Of a stretch of DNA of 64,000 nt, positions 1 to 8,042 are shown in pieces. The position numbers and the translations under genes are program-made. The DNA is taken from assembly GCA_020860515.1 (NCBI GenBank), contig JAJBUG010000039.1, positions 82,428-146,427 of the forward strand, written 5' to 3'. The notes beneath the pieces are model-generated. The model did not search any database and was not told the DNA's origin. It saw only the letters and a list, made by a program, of their open reading frames with translations. Source of the stretch: Bacteroidales bacterium. Its GTDB lineage: Bacteria; Bacteroidota; Bacteroidia; Bacteroidales; Muribaculaceae. Position 1 is the stretch's first letter. The number at the start of each line of letters is the position of its first letter.

Positions 1-555
1 AATTTCTGGCCAATTGTGAACTTTCATAACTTGAGCCATAGCTGTTGCACCACAACCAGTTACTGAGCGACTACCTCCTAATATTGGACATTCATCATTG
101 TAGGGTGAGTCTTGATCCCATTTTGTTTTACAAATAGGATCTATAACGGGCCAGTTGGATCGTGACGGTGCTTTACAAGCATCAGAATTAAAATTTTGTA
201 ATTGATATGTGTATGCCTCTAAAAGCCATTGTAAAGAAGTGGGAATGTTGGTACCATCAAAGGAATCCGTGTCAGAGTATCCTAATACAGGATTTTCAAG
301 TTCATCATTTGCGGCCAATACCAAGAATCCATTCTGTGAATCTTGGCGAGCGAAAACATAAACTTCAGTCGCATCATATACGAGATTGTAAGAGGCAGCT
401 GAAACCGATTTTGTTTTTTGTGGCATTGATCTCAGTGCAGCTTGAAGAGCTTCCTCTGGACTGAGGTGATTACCAAGGATCACACCCCATCCCATTGTAA
501 CCATAATGATTGCCATCATGGCACGAAGAATTGAAGAAAGGTAAAAATGTTTCAT
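1..555 (-). CDS. C10 family (streptopain-like) cysteine protease, N-terminal part
   Basis: The reverse complement reads open for 185 codons from the ATG at 553-555 to the window edge, so the 3' half is missing. The product starts with a hydrophobic signal segment (about residues 8-27). A region resembling the Spi/SpeB pro-domain follows, containing LSPEEALQAAL and FLVLAANDE. The catalytic-cysteine block is VTGCGATAMAQVMK, with Cys at about residue 168 and HNWP after it, as in streptopain-type proteases. The catalytic His lies beyond the edge. Secreted C10 proteases are common in gut Bacteroidales. The family call is firm; the substrate is unknown. Confidence 0.85.
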   Translation of the reverse strand, partial: MKHFYLSSILRAMMAIIMVTMGWGVILGNHLSPEEALQAALRSMPQKTKSVSAASYNLVYDATEVYVFARQDSQNGFLVLAANDELENPVLGYSDTDSFDGTNIPTSLQWLLEAYTYQLQNFNSDACKAPSRSNWPVIDPICKTKWDQDSPYNDECPILGGSRSVTGCGATAMAQVMKVHNWPEI

Positions 556-649
556 ATTAAGGATTTAAGTATTTATTCAGTGAATTATATTTCTTGCTAT
601 CTTAAAGAGAGGTGTTCTATCATTGAATCTAATTAATAATAGACAAAGA

Positions 650-684
650 AGGATGGCATCGCTTTTAATAGGCTTTGCCATCCT
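650..684 (-). terminator. Stem-loop, possible intrinsic terminator
   Basis: AGGATGGCA (650-658) pairs perfectly with TGCCATCCT (676-684) around a 17-nt loop. Read on the minus strand it is followed by TCTTTGTCT, a poor U-tract. It could end a minus-strand RNA from the promoter near 1100, or lie in the leader of the C10 protease gene. Confidence 0.4.
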
Positions 685-841
685 CGAGGTTGGCTTATGA
701 ATAAAAATTGGTAATTATCATTGATTGTAATTTATGAAAGAGGAACTTAGATCAAAGGCCTATGATGAATTAGCAATCAAAAAGAAGTATCGCATCTTCT
801 CAAGAGGAAGAAAAAGAATGCGTGGACTGCTAATCCACTTC

Positions 842-968
842 GTAATGGAGGCCCTGAGATTGCCTGGTACACAAATGTGGGTATAGTAGCCCACGCACAT
901 AGCTATATGCGTGGATTCTACTGTGCTCCCTCTTGTGTACGTTTAGAAATTTCTCAGGTTTCCATTAC
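842..968. repeat. 127-nt long imperfect inverted repeat (candidate structured ncRNA or MITE-like element)
   Basis: The two arms match almost all the way to a small loop near 901-904. Successive paired blocks are GTAATGGA/TCCATTAC, CTGAGA/TCTCAG, GTACACAA/TTGTGTAC, GGG/CCC, TAGTAG/CTACT and CCACGCACATA/TATATGCGTGG. Weaker pairing may extend outward (GCGT near 820 with ACGC near 981). The stem has small internal loops, as in a folded RNA or a short mobile element. It is not a simple terminator because it lacks a T-run. Confidence 0.7.
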
Positions 969-1091
969 AAGATAAGCATAGACGCTTTTAAGTTTTGAAG
1001 AAAAGACCTCTGTCTTTCCTATGAATGATTTATCTTGTCTTTGCAAACTTCCGTTAGAACTTTGACTTTAAAATTGAATTCACTCATACCG

Positions 1092-1123
1092 CAAATTTAC
1101 GACATTTATTTAGACTATACAAA
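1092..1123 (-). promoter_or_regulatory. Bacteroidales-type promoter on the minus strand
   Basis: Read on the minus strand, TTTG (1123-1120) and TAAATTTG (1099-1092) are separated by 20 bp, matching the -33/-7 consensus. Transcription would start near 1085 and run toward the long hairpin. No protein gene starts within 500 bp downstream, so it may drive a non-coding RNA or a long leader of the C10 protease gene. Confidence 0.55.
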
Positions 1124-1281
1124 TTTTTTGAGAATAAATGTAAAAATATTATAAAAATAAATTAAAAAGAGGGTTTATAATAAAATCTAAGGTAAAGAGG
1201 AAAGATAATGAGAAAAGTCTTATTATTCACTCGGTAATTGGAAAAGTAATATGAATTGTTGGTTTTGCTAATATTAACAAT

Positions 1282-1320
1282 AAAACTAACCGAATGGTAA
1301 CTTGCCTTTTGGTTAGTTTT
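1282..1320. repeat. 10-bp perfect inverted repeat overlapping a promoter
   Basis: AAAACTAACC (1282-1291) and GGTTAGTTTT (1311-1320) are exact inverted copies 19 bp apart. The second arm lies between the -33 and -7 elements of the downstream ATPase gene. It may be an operator or the terminator of an upstream RNA. Confidence 0.55.
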
Positions 1321-1330
1321 TGTAACTTTG
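1301..1330 (+). promoter_or_regulatory. Promoter of the AAA ATPase gene at 1350
   Basis: The -33-like CTTG (1301-1304) and the -7 element TAACTTTG (1323-1330) are 18 bp apart. The start codon follows 19 bp after the -7 box, leaving a very short leader. Confidence 0.65.
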
Positions 1331-1349
1331 CGGATAAAATGGTAAGATT

Positions 1350-2474
1350 ATGAAGAATCCTTTTCAATATGGCAAGGTGGCTGAGCGTGAGAATTTCATA
1401 GATCGAGATGCGGATCGAGAATTTCTTAAGAACACTTTGTATTCTGGAACCAACGTGATACTCATGTCACCTCGGCGTTGGGGCAAATCTTCTGTAGTGA
1501 AACAAGCAATGGCAGAATTAACCCAAGAGACCTCCAATGTACGAGTAATACATATCGATGCATTTCCAATTACATCGGTTCAAGAATTTTATTCCGTTTT
1601 TGCTCGTGAGGTATTGAAAGCGACCTTTAATCATGTACAGGCGGTATTGGATGCTGTAGGGAGGTTTCTCAAAAACATCTCTCCTAAGATTTCATTCTCA
1701 CCAGAGCCGATGAGTGAATTTTCTTTTTCTTTGGATTTGTCGCGAGATGAGGTAGATGACGAGGAGGTGCTTAGTTTGCCTCAGAAGATAGCTGCCGACA
1801 AGGGTTTGCAGCTAATCATTTGCATTAATGAATTCCAAAAATTGGCCAAGCTTCCCAATTATGAAAAATTGGAGAGCAAGATGCGCAGTATATGGCAGCA
1901 TCAGCAAGATGTGAGTTATTGCCTCTACGGGAGCCAAAGGCACATGATGAAGGAAATTTTCGATTCGTCGGAAAAGCCATTTTACCGCTTTGGACAAATG
2001 TATCATCTCAAGAAGATTGCGGCAGAGGATTGGATTAAGTATATTCAGAAGAGGTTTCAAGACACTGATAAGAAGATTTCACCATTATTGGCACAGAAAG
2101 TTACGGAATTGGCAGATTGTCATTCATGGTATTTGCAGCAGTTGGCAAGTGCAGTGTGGAATTTTACCCCTGACGAGGCTACCGAGGATTCTATATCTAA
2201 GGCTATGGAATGGTGCATGGATGTAAACAGTGAGACTTATCAGAACCTTTGTGATAAATTCACTGAAGCACAAATAGGGTTGCTCCGGGCTATATCCAAT
2301 GGGGAAATTCAGCTCTCCTCAAGCGCCAATATCAGAAAATACCGCCTTGGGAGTTCTGCAGCAGTGGTAAAGAACAAGCGTATGCTCATCGAAGATGACA
2401 TCATCGATTCTACTCGCAACACCCTCACCTTCCTCGACCCCATCTTCTTAGCCTGGTTTCGCACTAATTATTAA
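1350..2474 (+). CDS. AAA family ATPase (ExoA-like ATP-binding protein), copy 1
   Basis: This 374-aa protein belongs to the Bacteroidales family of stand-alone ATP-binding proteins that begin with NPFxYG and a DRxxE motif. The Walker A is SPRRWGKSS at about residues 40-48. The Walker B region reads IICINEFQKL (about 153-162), where the two paralogues in this window have Asp (CIDEFQQ and AFDEFQQ). The usual aspartate is therefore Asn here, and ATP hydrolysis may be weakened. A sensor-like GSQRHMM follows, then a winged-helix-like C-terminus ending DPIFLAWFR. Copies lie at 14768-15895 and 40619-41749. The cellular role of this family is not established. It stands alone with its own promoter. Confidence 0.8.
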   Translation: MKNPFQYGKVAERENFIDRDADREFLKNTLYSGTNVILMSPRRWGKSSVVKQAMAELTQETSNVRVIHIDAFPITSVQEFYSVFAREVLKATFNHVQAVLDAVGRFLKNISPKISFSPEPMSEFSFSLDLSRDEVDDEEVLSLPQKIAADKGLQLIICINEFQKLAKLPNYEKLESKMRSIWQHQQDVSYCLYGSQRHMMKEIFDSSEKPFYRFGQMYHLKKIAAEDWIKYIQKRFQDTDKKISPLLAQKVTELADCHSWYLQQLASAVWNFTPDEATEDSISKAMEWCMDVNSETYQNLCDKFTEAQIGLLRAISNGEIQLSSSANIRKYRLGSSAAVVKNKRMLIEDDIIDSTRNTLTFLDPIFLAWFRTNY

Positions 2475-2577
2475 GATTTGTCGATAAAAAAGGAGGGATT
2501 GAGGGGATAAAAGCGACAATATGACGAAGATGTTGGAGTAAATGGCTGATTTGGGTTAAACCTTAATGGGAAAGGGT

Positions 2578-2683
2578 GGTCTAAATTACAAAGACCGGAA
2601 AAAGTCGGAGGAGCTAAAACCTAAGGCAAGGCACCGAAAGGAACTTGATACGGTAACAAACTCCGAGACTTAAGAAGGTCTTT
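2578..2683 (+). ncRNA. Candidate structured leader RNA upstream of the small secreted protein gene
   Basis: AAAGACC (2590-2596) pairs with GGTCTTT (2677-2683). Inside it AAGTC+GGAG (2602-2610) pairs with CTCC..GACTT (2661-2671) across a 2-nt bulge, and ACCG (2633-2636) pairs with CGGT (2651-2654). The 5' strand AGACC can also pair with GGTCT at 2578-2582, giving two exclusive folds, as seen in switching leaders. The next start codon lies 41 nt downstream. I recognise no known RNA family; this rests on hand pairing only. Confidence 0.4.
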
Positions 2684-2723
2684 AGGTGGATAACATTTTA
2701 TTAACTCTATAAAACTTACAGTC

Positions 2724-3065
2724 ATGAAAACCAAGAAATTTATCATCGGTGGCCTCGTGGGCATTCTGCTTCTAAGCCCAATCAGCGGATATTGCAGCAG
2801 CTTCTTCAACATCAGCATCGGTAGCGATGGAGTTAGCATCACAACCAGCATCGACACTCCAAACTACTACCCAGTGCCTAACAATCCAGAGCCTAATCGC
2901 AAGCCTGAGCCCCCAAAGCCCGAGCCAAAGAAGGGCCACAAGAAAGATAACAAAAAGGACAATAAGAAGCCTAACGACAACAAAAAGCCCGGTAATAACA
3001 CCCCTGGCAATAACAAGCCAACCAATAGTGGTAACAACACCCACACCCCCACAGGGAAGAAGTAA
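2724..3065 (+). CDS. Small secreted Pro/Lys/Asn-rich protein
   Basis: The 113-aa product begins with a clear signal peptide (MKTKKFIIGG, then a hydrophobic stretch ending near GYC at residue 24). It continues with about 20 ordinary residues and then a disordered tail rich in Pro, Lys and Asn, with repeats of KPN, GNN and KKDNKK. The mature part is strongly basic, so it may sit on the cell surface or bind nucleic acid or acidic polysaccharide. No family is recognised. Codon use is normal for the region, and the signal peptide makes a real gene likely. A structured leader precedes it and a 29-bp hairpin follows it. Confidence 0.6.
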   Translation: MKTKKFIIGGLVGILLLSPISGYCSSFFNISIGSDGVSITTSIDTPNYYPVPNNPEPNRKPEPPKPEPKKGHKKDNKKDNKKPNDNKKPGNNTPGNNKPTNSGNNTHTPTGKK

Positions 3066-3067
3066 GA

Positions 3068-3213
3068 GCTCACCACGGAGGCATTGAAGACACGGAGGAA
3101 TTTAAGCTCACCACGGAGACACGGAGGACACGGAGGAATTTAAGCTCACCACGGAGACACGGAGGACACGGAGAAAAATGAAATCTCCGTGTCCTCCGTG
3201 TCTCCGTGGTGAG
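3068..3213. repeat. Direct repeats plus inverted copy of a 29-nt CACGGAG-type element (also a hairpin terminator)
   Basis: Three head-to-tail units begin at 3068, 3106 and 3144 (period 38 bp), each built from CTCACCACGGAG followed by variants of ACACGGAGG. The third unit (3145-3173) has an exact 29-nt inverted copy at 3185-3213 with an 11-nt loop. A T-rich run follows on the plus side. It lies between the convergent genes at 2724 and 3223 and could terminate both. Confidence 0.85.
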
Positions 3214-3222
3214 TAAAATTTT

Positions 3223-5448
3223 TTATTTCTTTAGCTCGAAGGGGAGTGTTGAGCGGATGTCGGTACTTGATGCGCCTACATAAGCCTTGAATTTGCCAGG
3301 CTCGGCTACCCAACTCTTTGAAGCCTCGTCGTAGAACTTCAAATCATCCATAGTGATGTCGAAGCTGACAATCTTTGTTTCGCCAGGAGCAAGAGCAATC
3401 TTCTCGAAGCCCTTAAGTTCCTTCACTGGGCGAAGAACCGAAGCCTTGTCATCACCTACGTAAAGCTGCACGATTTCTTGGCCAGCGACATTGCCAACGT
3501 TGGTAACAGGCACAGACACAGTCCAACCACTGCCATTTTCAGCAATCGATCCTTTGCCATAGTCATAGGTAGTGTAGCTCATGCCATAACCGAATGGGAA
3601 GAGGGCAGGAATCTTCTTTGTATCGTGCCAACGATAGCCAACAAGTATATCCTCCATGTAATCCTGCTGGGGGTCCACTGGATTGCCGTAAACATCACCG
3701 CCAGGCCGCTCCTCAGCACTGGGGGCAGCGTCATAGCCTGGATAAGACTTCTCACCGAAAGCGTGAGCTCCACAATCCTCCAATTTTACAGGAATAGAGT
3801 AGGGGAGCTTGCCGCTTGGATTCACCTTGCCGGAAATCACATCGGCCATCGATGCGCCGCCCATAGTGCCAAGATAAGATGAGTGCAGCACAGCAGGCAC
3901 CTTGTCGATCCATGGCATAGCATAAGCATTGCCTGAGATATTGGCAATAATCATATTAGGATTCACAGCCAAAAGCTCTTCGATCAATTGATCTTGACCG
4001 AAAGGCAGGTTATAGCTTTGGCGATCGGTAGCTTCGCAGTCTTGGAATGAATTCTTGTTCAATCCGCCTACGAATATTACCACATCAGCGTTGGCAGCCT
4101 TAGCTACAGCCTGAGCACGCAGCGAGTCTTGCACTGCCTGAGGAATCTCATCGGCGCGGCCGTACATCGGTCGTCCGCTCTTGTAGCCCATAGCATAATC
4201 CACATTGCCATAAGCCTCGGTGATGGCTTGCAGAGGTGATATGTAATCTTTCACTTTTAGTTCGGATGAACCGCCACCATCTGTCAATCGGCGAGTGGCA
4301 TTCTCACCTACCACCAAAATGCGCTTGCCAGGTGCCAATGGCAGGATGCCATTGTTTTTTAGCAGTACGATGCTCTCATCGCCAATCTGCTTGGCAGCAG
4401 CATAATGCTCGGGTGTGCACTTGTTGCCAAAAGGCTTGCTCTGATCCATGGCTGTGCGGAAAATCAGACGCAGCACACGGCGAGCCTTGTCGTTGACAAT
4501 TGAGTCGTTAACTTCGCCAGCCTCAATAAGATTGTAATAAGGGTCAGCCAAATAATAATCGTTGAAGCCAAAATCTGCCTCAGAGGTTAAGCCGTTGGTG
4601 AAACTGCCCATTTCTATGTCCAGACCGTTGAGAGCGGCTTCGCGAGTGTCGTGACAGCCACCCCAATCGGTGATAACTGCTCCGTCAAAGCCCCATTCGC
4701 CTTTGAGAATATCATCGAGCAGACGCTCATTGTGGCAGCAATGCTGGTTCCAAATGCGATTATATGCGCCCATGATGCTCCAGGCTCCTCCATCTTGCAC
4801 TGCACGCTTAAAGGCAGGAAGATAAATCTCGTAGAGAGCACGGTCGCTGACATTTACGTTGACCGCTCCGCGCCATTGCTCTTGGTCGTTGAGAGCAAAA
4901 TGCTTCACGCAAGCTGCTACACCGTTCTTTTGCAATTCTTGAATGTAAGGCACAGCCATTACGCCAGCCAAATAAGGATCCTCGCCCATATATTCAAAGT
5001 TGCGACCATTCATCGGGGTGCGATAAATGTTAACGCCCGGCCCGAGCAGCACATCTTTCTCGCGATAGCGAGCCTCTTCGCCTACCGACTTGCCATAAAG
5101 CGCAGCCATCTCTGGATTCCATGTGGCAGCAAGGGCTGTGAGGGCGGGGAAAGCTGTAACTGAATCACTGCCCCAGTTGGAGTAGCCCCAGTCGTTCCAA
5201 TTGATTTCAGCACGCACGCCATGAGGCCCATCGCTCATCCAGAGCTCAGGAATACCAAGGCGTTCGCAACCAGCCGATGAGAACTTGCTTTGTGCATGGC
5301 TAAGAGCCACCTTTTCCTTGGTGGTCATGCGGCTAAGAGCATCTTCCACACGGTCCTCAAGCGGTGCATTCACATCCAAATATATCGGGGTCTGCGTTAC
5401 TGCCGATGATGCTGTGAGAAGAGAAAGAGACAAAAGTAAAAATTTCAT
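3223..5448 (-). CDS. GH3 beta-glucosidase/beta-xylosidase family enzyme, secreted
   Basis: The 741-aa protein has a signal peptide (about residues 1-17) and the three GH3 parts: a TIM-barrel domain, an alpha/beta sandwich and a C-terminal fibronectin III-like domain (about 650-735, containing RPVKELKGFEKI). The nucleophile is the Asp of VITDWGG, near residue 261. KHFALNDQE and the NGRNFEYMGEDPYL block are typical of family 3. It is the last gene of a GH31-GH2-GH3 run. In that setting removal of non-reducing-end beta-glucosyl units from xyloglucan fragments is plausible. Periplasmic action is expected. Family 3 also holds xylosidases and N-acetylglucosaminidases, so the substrate is inferred from context. 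Confidence 0.9.
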   Translation of the reverse strand: MKFLLLSLSLLTASSAVTQTPIYLDVNAPLEDRVEDALSRMTTKEKVALSHAQSKFSSAGCERLGIPELWMSDGPHGVRAEINWNDWGYSNWGSDSVTAFPALTALAATWNPEMAALYGKSVGEEARYREKDVLLGPGVNIYRTPMNGRNFEYMGEDPYLAGVMAVPYIQELQKNGVAACVKHFALNDQEQWRGAVNVNVSDRALYEIYLPAFKRAVQDGGAWSIMGAYNRIWNQHCCHNERLLDDILKGEWGFDGAVITDWGGCHDTREAALNGLDIEMGSFTNGLTSEADFGFNDYYLADPYYNLIEAGEVNDSIVNDKARRVLRLIFRTAMDQSKPFGNKCTPEHYAAAKQIGDESIVLLKNNGILPLAPGKRILVVGENATRRLTDGGGSSELKVKDYISPLQAITEAYGNVDYAMGYKSGRPMYGRADEIPQAVQDSLRAQAVAKAANADVVIFVGGLNKNSFQDCEATDRQSYNLPFGQDQLIEELLAVNPNMIIANISGNAYAMPWIDKVPAVLHSSYLGTMGGASMADVISGKVNPSGKLPYSIPVKLEDCGAHAFGEKSYPGYDAAPSAEERPGGDVYGNPVDPQQDYMEDILVGYRWHDTKKIPALFPFGYGMSYTTYDYGKGSIAENGSGWTVSVPVTNVGNVAGQEIVQLYVGDDKASVLRPVKELKGFEKIALAPGETKIVSFDITMDDLKFYDEASKSWVAEPGKFKAYVGASSTDIRSTLPFELKK

Positions 5449-5467
5449 AATTTGAGGTTGGTTAAGG

Positions 5468-5535
5468 AACGAGAATTTACGAAAGACGAAAATTTACGAA
5501 TTCGTAGATTTTCGTTCTTCGTAAATTTTCGTCTT
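5468..5535. repeat. Intercistronic imperfect palindrome of ACGAAAATTTACGAA units
   Basis: The 99-bp space between the GH2 and GH3 genes holds a near-palindrome centred at 5500/5501. Its best block is an exact 16-bp pair (5485-5500 and 5518-5533). The same word family forms an 18-bp tandem array at 25785-25880 and occurs once more near 56601-56620. It may modulate transcript level between the two hydrolase genes. Confidence 0.7.
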
Positions 5536-5547
5536 TTATTTTATCAT

Positions 5548-8028
5548 TTAGATTGATTTAATAGTTGTTGTTTCCGAATTGAGGCCAGGAGCAGAAGCTG
5601 TGACTTGGATGTCGCCAACTGAGCCATTGTTTTGTACTATAAGCATCGCCTTGCCATAGAAGGCCTTGCGATTGTCAGCCTTGAAGCGCTCCATCGATAT
5701 GGGTGAACCATTGTCCACTCCAGCATTGAATCCGGTGCCTTGGACCGAGAAGGTGATGTTGTCGGTGGCCCATGGGCAAAGATTACCCTCAGCGTCAACT
5801 ACCTCTACGGTTACATAACAAAGATCGGTGCCATCGGCCTGAATTTCACTGCGGTCAGGTGTAAGGCGCAAATGATGGGGTAGGCCAGCAGTGCACACTT
5901 GGGTCTCTTTCACTTGCTTGCCTTCTTTGCGGCTTATGGCTTTCAATGTGCCTGGCTGGTAGCCAACTTGCCAACCCACATGGTAAATGCCTGGCTCTAT
6001 TGTGCGCTTGCCAAGTGATTCGCCATTAAGGTATAGCTCCACTTCGTCGGCATTGTTGCAATAAGCCCACACGTCCACTGTATCGCCTTCCTTCCAATTC
6101 CAGTGAGGCAGAATATGCAGTACGTCAACCGATGGGTTCCATTGGCTTTGGTACATGTAGTAAACATCCTTGGGGAAGCCAGCAAGGTCAACGATGCCAA
6201 AATAGCTGCTACGCGCTGGATACCCATAGGGCGTAGGTTCACCAAGATAGTCAAAGCCTGTCCATACGAATTGACCAGATATGAAATCATTGTTATCCAC
6301 ATGGTGCATCGTGCCCTCGTGGGTATTTCCCCATGGCACATGGCAATTATCGTAGCTGCTGCAGCTGTAATGGCTTTGGAAGTAAGGCACATCCCAACGG
6401 GCTGGACACACGATAAACGAATCAGCGGGCATTTCGTAATAGCCGCGTGTCATCAAGGCTGACACGCTCTCGGTAATCACGAAGGGTTGACCAGGGAAAT
6501 TCACAGGAACATCCTTGAACCAATCATCGTGGTAGTTGAAACCAATGATATCCAAGGCTCCAGAACGGAACAGATGGTTGCCTGGGTCAGGTTCGTTGCA
6601 TCCAGCAGTGATAGGGCGAGTGTTGTCGAGTGCGCGAACTCGGTCGGCGAGTTTGCGAGTGAGAAGGGAGTTGACCGATAACTCCCCATCCTCCTTTGCC
6701 AACATATCTGCTGAGTGCCCGAAGTTGAGAATAAGGTTGGCTTCGGCCAAGCTGAGAGTGTCGGCTCCTGCGTCGCTCCATTGCTCCAGCACCTCGTTGC
6801 CAATGCTCCAGCAGAAAATGCTGGGATGGCTGCGGTCGCGGCGGATTTGATCATCGATATCGCGCTCGTGCCACTCGTTGAAGTAGCGCGAATAGTCGTG
6901 GGCAGTTTTGCGCTTGCGCCACATATCGAATGTCTCGTCCATTACCAAGAGGCCCATTCGGTCGCAGAGGTCGAGCAATTCAGGAGCTGGTGGATTGTGG
7001 GTGCAACGGATAGCATTGGCCCCCATTTCTTGCATAATTTGTAGCTGACGCTCTATGGCGCGAGTGTTGACCACTGCGCCAAGGGCACCAGCGTCATGGT
7101 GAAGACATACGCCGTTGAGCTTCACATTGCGGCCATTTAGGAAGAAACCCTTTTGTGCGTCAAACGCGAAGCTGCGGAAGCCTGTTTGGATGGAGGAAGT
7201 GTCAAATATCTTGCCTGATTTGGCATCTTGCAGCGTTGCCACCAGCGTGTAAAGATTGGGCTGGTTGATATCCCACAGTTTGGGGTTGTCAACGATAAGG
7301 CTTTGGCTTACGGTTTCAGTGGAGCCTTTTTTAGCTTTTGTGGTAGCATCCACGCTTGCTACTAACATGCCAGATGGGTCAATTAGTTGCAGCTTTATCT
7401 GGGTGTTAGCATCTTTTGACCCCAAATTAGCTATATCGCAATCAACAAGCATCTTGTTCCCCTCGGTGCGCGCATAGATGCCGTCTTTGGGTATGTGCAC
7501 TGGATTTATCACTCGCAGCCAAGTGTTGCGGTAGATGCCGCAGCCGCTGTACCAGCGACTGTTGGGCTGCTCGGCATTGTCAACTCGCACAGCCACCACG
7601 TTGTCGGCTTGTAAATAAGGGGTGATGTCGTAAGAGAATGATGCGTAACCATAGGGGCGAGTGCCCAGCTCTACGCCATTGACATAGACAGTAGCATTCA
7701 TGTAGGCACCATCGAAATCAATGTAAGCATGCTGGCCTTCGGTCAGATTGAGAGAGAAATGCTTGCGGTACCATCCGATGCCTCCGGGAAGTGCTCCGCC
7801 GCCAGGACCCGAGGGATTGTCGAAGCTGAAGTCGCCCTCGATTGCCCAGTCATGAGGCAGGTTGAGTTGGCGCCAATTGCTATCGTCGTATCCTGGTGCC
7901 ATGGCTTGCTCGCAATCGCCGAGAGAGAATCGCCATCCTTGATTGAAGATGGACACGCTGTCTGCTGCAGAAGCCATTAAGCAGACAGCGGCCATCAAGT
8001 AACCCAAAATAATCCTATACCTTGCCAT
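5548..8028 (-). CDS. GH2 family beta-galactosidase, secreted
   Basis: The 826-aa product has a signal peptide, then the GH2 N-terminal jelly-roll (NLPHDWAIEGDF, FDGAYMNATVYVNG), the immunoglobulin-like domain and the TIM barrel. The acid/base Glu is in SIGNEV (about residue 409) and the nucleophile Glu in VITESVS (about 518). A DUF4982-like region and a C-terminal invasin/Big-like domain (LRLTPDRSEIQADGTD) complete the usual Bacteroides layout. It starts 14 bp after the GH31 stop codon, so the two are co-transcribed. Removal of galactose from xyloglucan or another plant glycan side chain is an inference. Beta-glucuronidase or mannosidase activity cannot be ruled out. Confidence 0.88.
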   Translation of the reverse strand: MARYRIILGYLMAAVCLMASAADSVSIFNQGWRFSLGDCEQAMAPGYDDSNWRQLNLPHDWAIEGDFSFDNPSGPGGGALPGGIGWYRKHFSLNLTEGQHAYIDFDGAYMNATVYVNGVELGTRPYGYASFSYDITPYLQADNVVAVRVDNAEQPNSRWYSGCGIYRNTWLRVINPVHIPKDGIYARTEGNKMLVDCDIANLGSKDANTQIKLQLIDPSGMLVASVDATTKAKKGSTETVSQSLIVDNPKLWDINQPNLYTLVATLQDAKSGKIFDTSSIQTGFRSFAFDAQKGFFLNGRNVKLNGVCLHHDAGALGAVVNTRAIERQLQIMQEMGANAIRCTHNPPAPELLDLCDRMGLLVMDETFDMWRKRKTAHDYSRYFNEWHERDIDDQIRRDRSHPSIFCWSIGNEVLEQWSDAGADTLSLAEANLILNFGHSADMLAKEDGELSVNSLLTRKLADRVRALDNTRPITAGCNEPDPGNHLFRSGALDIIGFNYHDDWFKDVPVNFPGQPFVITESVSALMTRGYYEMPADSFIVCPARWDVPYFQSHYSCSSYDNCHVPWGNTHEGTMHHVDNNDFISGQFVWTGFDYLGEPTPYGYPARSSYFGIVDLAGFPKDVYYMYQSQWNPSVDVLHILPHWNWKEGDTVDVWAYCNNADEVELYLNGESLGKRTIEPGIYHVGWQVGYQPGTLKAISRKEGKQVKETQVCTAGLPHHLRLTPDRSEIQADGTDLCYVTVEVVDAEGNLCPWATDNITFSVQGTGFNAGVDNGSPISMERFKADNRKAFYGKAMLIVQNNGSVGDIQVTASAPGLNSETTTIKSI

Positions 8029-8042
8029 GGTTAGTGGTAGTA

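Larger units (their letters stand above)
556..1349. other. 794-bp gap without a convincing protein gene
   Basis: No ORF here resembles a known protein. The gap holds a stem-loop at 650-684, a very long imperfect hairpin at 842-968, a good minus-strand promoter at 1092-1123, and the plus-strand promoter of the next gene with an inverted repeat at 1282-1320. The arrangement suggests a minus-strand non-coding transcript of roughly 430 nt. A 49-codon plus-strand ORF from about 734 and a 46-codon minus-strand ORF from about 902 exist, but both are short and have no recognisable content. Confidence 0.6.

Noticed and set aside
734..883. 49-codon plus-strand ORF in the first gap
   Set aside because: It overlaps the left arm of the long hairpin, has no promoter in front, and its product shows no recognisable feature.
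842..968. Integron attC site
   Set aside because: The hairpin is of similar size, but the conserved RYYYAAC and GTTRRRY ends are missing and no integrase or gene cassette is nearby.
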